DNA from: Herbidospora yilanensis
Lineage (GTDB): Bacteria > Actinomycetota > Actinomycetes > Streptosporangiales > Streptosporangiaceae
Reading direction: 5' to 3'
NCBI RefSeq assembly: GCF_001570565.1
Contig: NZ_BBXE01000022.1
Location: forward strand, 124,001-188,000
DNA: 64,000 nt
Under the pieces are notes generated by a model. The model made no database searches, had not been told where the DNA came from, and saw only the letters and a program-made list of their open reading frames with translations. Position 1 is the stretch's first letter, and each line of letters starts with the position of its first letter. The position numbers and the translations under genes are program-made. Below, one piece after another: positions 59,632-64,000 of this stretch.

Positions 59632-60990
59632 ATGAGGCGCTTTCTGATCGCGTTATCCGGGGCGCGGCCTGATGTCCTGGCACGTTGTAAAGGCGAGACC
59701 GCGAAATTCGAAGGTGTCGGCGGAGCGGTGCTGACCACGGCGGTGATCGCCGTGATCTCGATGTGTTTCGCCCTGGTGAGCGCCCTCGACGTCGGCATCT
59801 GGCTGGCCGTGCCGACCGCGCTGGTCTGGGGTCTGATGATCCTGAGCCTCGACCGGTGGCTGGTCACCACGATGCGGAGCGACAGCCCGCGCCGTTTCGC
59901 GCTGGCGGTGCCGCGTCTTCTCATGGCCGTCCTGCTCGGCGCCGTCATCTCGACGCCATTGGTGCTGCAAATCTTCAAATCGGAAATCGATGCACAAATC
60001 GTAGAAATCAAGCAGCAGCGTGCCGAAGAGTTCGCCCGAGAGCAGTCCCAGGGCACGGTGGGCAAGAGCGTCGACGAGCTCCGCGCCGACGTGACCCGGC
60101 TGCAGCAGGTCATTTCGTCCGGCGGAGACGTTCCGGTCGACCCCTCGCAGGACACCAAGATCAAGTCACTGCAGGCCGAGCGGGCAAGCGCCGAGAAACA
60201 GTCCGAAAAGCACTACAAGGAATGGCAGTGCCAGCTCTACGGCGGCGACGGCTGCACCAAGAAGGGCGACGGCCCCCTCGCCCAGAGCAGCAAGAAGGCC
60301 TACGACCGGAGCCAGGCCCGCATCGCCGACCTGAACCGGCAGATCGAGAGCCGCAAGCAGGAGCTCACCGCCGCCGGCGCCGACGCGAAGGAGAGCAGGC
60401 TGGCCAGCGCCCGCGAGGCGCTGCCGAAGGCGCAGGAGCAACTCGACCTGGCGGTGCAGCGGCAGTCCGACCTGCAGGCCGTCTTCGACGAGGAGAACCT
60501 CGTCACCAACGGCCTGCTGATCCGGCTCCAGGCCCTCAACGAGGTCACCGGCAAGGACACCACGCTCAGCACCGCCCGGACCGTGCTGTTCCTGCTGTTC
60601 CTGCTCATCGAGTGCCTGCCGGTGACGATCAAGCTCATGATGCGGCCGGGCAACTACGAGCGGGTGCTCGCCCTCGCGGAGAAGGACGAATACCGCAAGG
60701 CCCGCAGCGCCTTCAACGAGGGCGGCCCTCATGGTGAGGGCGGCGAACCCGATCCCGGCGGGTCGTGGAACGTGTGGGGTGTCTGGTCCCGGCCGTCCGA
60801 CACGGGCGACAACTGGAAGTCGCCGGGCCCGCGCGGCCCCAACGGCACCAGCGTCGAAGACCGCCCCGACCCGGCGGGCGGCATGCGCGACGACGACGCG
60901 CTGCGCCGGATGAACGACACCAGGGCCGCGCGACTGTCGAGCATCGACCGCCCCGGCGGCGTGGAACTGCTGCCCGACGACGACCACTGA
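59632..60990 (+). CDS. DUF4407 family membrane protein
   Basis: A 452-residue protein with three N-terminal membrane helices (residues 32-115), a long coiled-coil-like helical region (IVEIKQQRAEEFAREQ and onward to about 300), one further helix (TVLFLLFLLIECLPVTIKLM) and a disordered acidic C-terminus. This is the DUF4407 layout. The function is unknown; DUF4407 genes often occur beside conflict or kinase genes. It is followed 7 bases later by a Ser/Thr kinase that may phosphorylate its tail. It is divergent from the GTPase operon, so the 220-base gap holds both promoters. Confidence 0.88.
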   Translation: MRRFLIALSGARPDVLARCKGETAKFEGVGGAVLTTAVIAVISMCFALVSALDVGIWLAVPTALVWGLMILSLDRWLVTTMRSDSPRRFALAVPRLLMAVLLGAVISTPLVLQIFKSEIDAQIVEIKQQRAEEFAREQSQGTVGKSVDELRADVTRLQQVISSGGDVPVDPSQDTKIKSLQAERASAEKQSEKHYKEWQCQLYGGDGCTKKGDGPLAQSSKKAYDRSQARIADLNRQIESRKQELTAAGADAKESRLASAREALPKAQEQLDLAVQRQSDLQAVFDEENLVTNGLLIRLQALNEVTGKDTTLSTARTVLFLLFLLIECLPVTIKLMMRPGNYERVLALAEKDEYRKARSAFNEGGPHGEGGEPDPGGSWNVWGVWSRPSDTGDNWKSPGPRGPNGTSVEDRPDPAGGMRDDDALRRMNDTRAARLSSIDRPGGVELLPDDDH

Positions 60991-60997
60991 CAGCAGG

Positions 60998-62803
60998 ATG
61001 ATCAACGACAGGTACGAGCTGATCCGTCAGCTCGGCGCAGGTGGCATGGGCACCGTCTGGGTGGCCCGCGACACCATGCTCGGCCGGAAGGTGGCGCTCA
61101 AACGCATCACCCTGTCCGGCCACAAGGAGGCCGTCGAGACACAGCGCCAGCGCGCCCTGCGCGAGGCGCGGGCCGCCGCGTCCGTCCACCACCCGGCGGT
61201 GGTCCCCGTCCACGACTGGTTCCTCGACGACGACGGCGCCCCGTGGATCGTGATGGCCTACATCGAGGGCGCCACGCTCGAAGAGTGGATGGAGCGCGGC
61301 CCGCGCACCGAGCGCGAGGTGGCCACCCTGGCCCGCCAGGTGCTGGGCGGCCTGATGGCCGTCCACCGGGTCGGCGTGCTGCACCGCGACATCAAGCCCG
61401 CGAACATCGTGGTCACCCGGGACGAGCACGTGTGCCTGGTCGACTTCGGGATCGCCCGCATCGTCGGCGAGACCGGCGTCACCGCGACCGGCCTGCTGCT
61501 CGGCACGGTCGAATACATGGCCCCCGAACGGGTCAACGACCGCGCCCAGTCCCCGGCGGCCGACCTGTGGTCCTTCGGTGTGACCTTCATCCACGCCCTG
61601 GAGGGACACTCCCCGTTCCGGCGCGGCAGCTTCCCCGCCACCTTCCTGGCCATCCTGAACGACCCCCTGCCACCACCCCGCAGACCCGGTCCTCTGTACG
61701 ACGCCCTGACGGCCGTCCTGCCGAAGGATCCCGGCCGCCGCATTTCGGCCGAGACGCTGGCCGCCCGCCTGGACAGGATCATCGCCCCACGGGAGCCGGG
61801 TTCTCCCGCGCGGCGCGGCCCGACCGCGTCCGGGCGGCCGGACCCGCGCGACCGGGCGGCTCCCCGGCGATCGGAACCCGGCGCGCGGGGCGGGCCGGTG
61901 CGGCCTCGTGCGCAGGGCGACTCGGGCGCGCCTTCTGACCTTCAGGCTCGGCGCCGGGAGGCCTCTGGGCGATCGGATCCTGACGGGCGGGGCGGCTCGG
62001 GCAGGCCCGTGCAGTCGAATCCCCATGGGCAGGGTGGGTCGGCCGCCTCTGGGCAGTCGGGTCCTCGTGCACAGGGTGGGTCGGCCGCGTCCAGCCAGTC
62101 GGATCCCCTTGGGCAGGGTGGGTCGGCCGCCTCTGGGCAGTCGGATCCTCATGCGGGGGGTGGCCTGGCCGCCTCTAGGCAGTTGGATCCCCTTGGGCAG
62201 GGTGGCTTGGCTGACTCTGGGCAGTTGGATCCTCATGCAAAGGGTGGTCCGGCCGCGCCCAGCCAGATCGGTCCCTCCCAGCGCCGTGGTCCGGTCCCGC
62301 CCCGAGAGGCCGCCCATCCCCGGCGAGGTGGCCCACGCGGGGCCGACGCCGCAGACGGTTCGGGTCGGCCCGCCGTATCCATCGGGCGGATGGAGCCGCG
62401 CGGAGCGGCCCAGGAACTCGACGACCTGGTGACGACTCGCCCCCACGAGGTGGCCGCGACGCTGAGGGCCCTGCCCCTGGAGCGGGCCGGGCGCATCCTC
62501 GGGCTCATGCGTCCGGACGGGGCGGCGGCGGTGCTGGGCGTTCTGCCGCCCGACCAGGGTGTGCGCCTGCTCTCGCACACCGGCGAGCGCACGGCCGGGG
62601 CGTTGCTCGGCGTGCTCGGTGTCACCGTGGCGGCGACGCGGCTCGTTGAGGCGATGACCCTGGCCCGTGCCTGCGAGGTGCTGGAGCACGTGCCGCCGGC
62701 GGTGATCGCCGGGCTGCTCAAGGCGTCGTCCGACGGCCGGTCGGGCCGTCTGCTCAAAGGCCTCAGCCCCGCCACCAGAGCCCAGATCGCCGACACCTAC
62801 TGA
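60998..62803 (+). CDS. Serine/threonine protein kinase with MgtE_N-like tail
   Basis: A 601-residue Hanks-type kinase. Residues 1-265 have the Gly loop LGAGGMGTVW, Lys in VALKRI, the catalytic loop HRDIKPANIV, DFG and APERV. No membrane helix is present, so it is cytoplasmic, unlike PknB. Residues about 330-425 are made of 14-residue repeats from a 42-bp tandem DNA repeat. The last 130 residues (DDLVTTRPHEVAATLRALPL, ILGLMRPDGAAAVLGVLPPD) look like the helical repeats of the MgtE N-terminal domain. It is co-transcribed with DUF4407. The tail could dock onto a partner; the fusion is unusual. Confidence 0.9.
   Translation: MINDRYELIRQLGAGGMGTVWVARDTMLGRKVALKRITLSGHKEAVETQRQRALREARAAASVHHPAVVPVHDWFLDDDGAPWIVMAYIEGATLEEWMERGPRTEREVATLARQVLGGLMAVHRVGVLHRDIKPANIVVTRDEHVCLVDFGIARIVGETGVTATGLLLGTVEYMAPERVNDRAQSPAADLWSFGVTFIHALEGHSPFRRGSFPATFLAILNDPLPPPRRPGPLYDALTAVLPKDPGRRISAETLAARLDRIIAPREPGSPARRGPTASGRPDPRDRAAPRRSEPGARGGPVRPRAQGDSGAPSDLQARRREASGRSDPDGRGGSGRPVQSNPHGQGGSAASGQSGPRAQGGSAASSQSDPLGQGGSAASGQSDPHAGGGLAASRQLDPLGQGGLADSGQLDPHAKGGPAAPSQIGPSQRRGPVPPREAAHPRRGGPRGADAADGSGRPAVSIGRMEPRGAAQELDDLVTTRPHEVAATLRALPLERAGRILGLMRPDGAAAVLGVLPPDQGVRLLSHTGERTAGALLGVLGVTVAATRLVEAMTLARACEVLEHVPPAVIAGLLKASSDGRSGRLLKGLSPATRAQIADTY
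61989..62270 (+). repeat. 42-bp tandem repeat within the kinase gene
   Basis: Six to seven imperfect copies begin at 61989, 62031, 62073, 62115, 62157, 62199 and 62241, exactly 42 bp apart. Each encodes 14 residues of the type GGSAASGQSDPLGQ. The in-frame period keeps the kinase open and allows copy-number variation. Confidence 0.85.
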
Positions 62804-62916
62804 TCTTGCGTCGCCGAGGTGCGGTGTGGCGGCATTGGTCGCGCATGCTGGTCGCCGGGGGGCGCCCGTGGCCTCCATGTGTTCACCCTGCCGGGCACCC
62901 CGGAACCCTGAGCGGT

Positions 62917-63528
62917 TCAGTTGCCGCGGACGACGATGTCGCCGTAGGAGGTGACGGCGCGGATGTCGACGGTGAGGTTCCCGTCGAACTTCTGGCGGAG
63001 GTCGCGCAGGGTGCCGTGACCGGTGGTCGCCTGGAGTCCCGCCGAGACGCCCGCCGCGACCCCGACCTCGATCGTGCCGGCGCTGGTCTTCAGGTCGAGC
63101 AGGCCGCTGACGGCCTCGGCGACGCGGATGTCGCCCTGCGCGGTGTCGGCGATGACGGGCCCGTCGACGATGCCGAGGGAGATGTCGCCCCTGGCGGTCT
63201 GGACCCGGTTGCCGCCGAAGCGGCCTTCGGTCCGGAAGTCGGTGGCCATGCCGCTGCCCTCGATCGCCGATCCGGCCGGCAACTCGACGGTCACCTCCAC
63301 CGAGCCGCTCTTGCCGAACCGGGGCCCTTCGGGAGCCCTGACCTCCAGGATTCCGCCGTCGAAGGCGACGGTGGTCTGCTCGGCCGCCTTGACGTCGATC
63401 GCGCCGCCGGGGTTGCCGGGCCGGACGTCGACGACGGTGTCCGCGCGGTCGCCGGCGACGATCCGGACGAGCCCCATCGGGACGGAGATCTTGGCGGTGA
63501 TGGCCTGGGGGGTGTCGAACTTCTGCAT
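62917..63528 (-). CDS. DUF4097 family beta-strand repeat protein
   Basis: A 203-residue soluble protein made of short repeated beta strands (GLVRIVAGDRADTVVDVRPG, TARGDISLGIVDGP, AQGDIRVAEAVSG, TSAGTIEVGVAAG), the DUF4097 right-handed beta-helix-like pattern. It has no signal peptide. ATG 63528 has GGAG 8-9 bases upstream; reading from 63597 would add 23 unlikely residues. It is divergent from the HTH regulator at 63760, a pairing common in actinobacteria, and is probably controlled by it. The function is unknown. Confidence 0.88.
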   Translation of the reverse strand: MQKFDTPQAITAKISVPMGLVRIVAGDRADTVVDVRPGNPGGAIDVKAAEQTTVAFDGGILEVRAPEGPRFGKSGSVEVTVELPAGSAIEGSGMATDFRTEGRFGGNRVQTARGDISLGIVDGPVIADTAQGDIRVAEAVSGLLDLKTSAGTIEVGVAAGVSAGLQATTGHGTLRDLRQKFDGNLTVDIRAVTSYGDIVVRGN

Positions 63529-63646
63529 GTTGTGCTCCGTGGTGTCCGCTGTGTTTCTGACATTGGAAAGGCTATGTTGCGTTCGCGAATCCTTCAACTA
63601 GCTCGTTGCTTTAGAAGTGCATTACAGCAGCTCAAAGTGGTGAAAT

Positions 63647-63700
63647 CATTGCAATGGTCGTGCACGTGAACGCAATGCAGGATCGCTCTGTGTTGCAATG
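63647..63700. promoter_or_regulatory. Candidate operator: three GCAATG direct repeats
   Basis: GCAATG occurs at 63651, 63672 and 63695, spaced 21 and 23 bases apart, about two helical turns. The first sits in the perfect palindrome CATTGCAATG. The repeats lie in the divergent region between the DUF4097 and HTH genes, so they may be sites for that regulator. Confidence 0.45.
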
Positions 63701-63759
63701 AGTTTAAGTGAACGCCATAATCGGCAACGTCGAGCAGTCGAGGGAAGGGGCGTGGCCCG

Positions 63760-64000
63760 ATGCCGGGAGGAAGACTCAGTCAGCAGGAGCGTCAGCAGAT
63801 CGCCGCGGGGCTGGCCGACGGGCTGGCCTACGCGGAGATCGCCCGGGGGCTGGGCCGGCCCACGTCGACCGTCACGCGTGAGGTCATGCGCAACGGCGGG
63901 CCGGCCGCCTACCGCGCCGAGATGGCCCACCGGGCCACCGAACGCCGTGCCCACCGCCGCAAACGGTCACCCGCCGGCACTCCATCGGCGGAGCCCGACG
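63760..64000 (+). CDS. Helix-turn-helix regulator, 3' partial
   Basis: The first 80 residues are visible before the window ends. MPGGRLSQQERQQIAAGLAD then AYAEIARGLGRPTSTVTREV is a clear HTH of the type that opens many actinobacterial GbsR/MarR-like regulators and resembles the IS30-type HTH_38. NGGPAAYRAEMAHRATERRA follows, then a linker. An IS30 transposase is unlikely given the DUF4097 neighbour and the known pairing. The ATG lies 17 bases after GGGAAGGGG; the GTG at 63752 is out of frame. Confidence 0.8.
   Translation, partial: MPGGRLSQQERQQIAAGLADGLAYAEIARGLGRPTSTVTREVMRNGGPAAYRAEMAHRATERRAHRRKRSPAGTPSAEPD

Noticed and set aside
61989-62270. Possible mobile or CRISPR repeat
   Set aside because: The 42-bp period is a multiple of three and stays open within the kinase gene, with no spacer sequences and no cas or transposase genes.
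63760-64000. IS30-type transposase fragment
   Set aside because: The HTH resembles HTH_38, but the gene pairs divergently with DUF4097 and starts like the actinobacterial regulator family; no inverted repeats were seen.

Overview
The window is high-GC actinobacterial DNA with strong third-position GC bias, many GTG and TTG starts, and stop/start overlaps (ATGA, GTGA) inside operons. A 2-methylisoborneol operon, a DUF5999 protein, conflict systems of the CHAT/TIR-like/GTPase kind and large secreted multidomain proteins point to a filamentous actinomycete, most likely a Streptosporangiales relative. No rRNA, tRNA, CRISPR array, transposase or phage gene was recognised.

Layout. 1-4.7 kb: the end of a LAL-type LuxR regulator, an MFS exporter, and two tandem paralogous secreted mini-proteins (one His/Asn-rich, one Asp/Tyr/Trp-rich). 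4.7-16.7 kb: a DUF305 lipoprotein, an LVIVD-repeat secreted protein, a P450, an acyl-CoA dehydrogenase, a DUF5999 mini-protein, a coupled PhyH oxygenase/spermidine-synthase-like pair, an AA10 polysaccharide monooxygenase with CBM2, an aldehyde dehydrogenase and its divergent XRE regulator. 16.9-25.8 kb: a ROK regulator upstream of a 1924-residue secreted ThuA/PQQ-propeller/PKD/CBM protein, a small membrane-anchored protein and a hypothetical membrane protein. 25.9-30.6 kb: a CATRA-type conflict locus with a TPR-CHAT protease converging on a CATRA/TIR-like fusion and its small partner. 30.9-33.0 kb: 2-methylisoborneol synthase and geranyl diphosphate methyltransferase. 33.0-34.5 kb: a Nudix-like protein and a small secreted four-Cys protein.

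34.6-54.8 kb is the most unusual part: a RiPP cluster combining NHLP (nitrile hydratase-like leader) precursors with lanthipeptide and azole enzymes. There are five precursor genes, a truncated histidine-kinase-like membrane protein, an HlyD protein, a C39-peptidase ABC transporter, a second NHLM ABC transporter, a LanM, a leader-binding/YcaO fusion, a SagB dehydrogenase, an ABC exporter and two kinase/regulator pairs. By eye, the LanM keeps most dehydratase residues but has His replaced by Trp in the DxHxxN motif, and its cyclase domain lacks the zinc ligands. The fifth precursor has no Cys in its core. I therefore infer that the pathway may make azole plus dehydroamino-acid peptides rather than lanthionines, a goadsporin-like outcome reached with a LanM-type enzyme. 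A 32-bp element is nearly identical upstream of precursors 1 and 3.

54.8-64 kb: a minus-strand GTPase conflict operon (vWA-like protein, GTPase, GAP1-like membrane protein), then a DUF4407 protein with a Ser/Thr kinase carrying a 42-bp tandem repeat and an MgtE_N-like tail, then a DUF4097 protein divergent from a helix-turn-helix regulator cut by the window edge.
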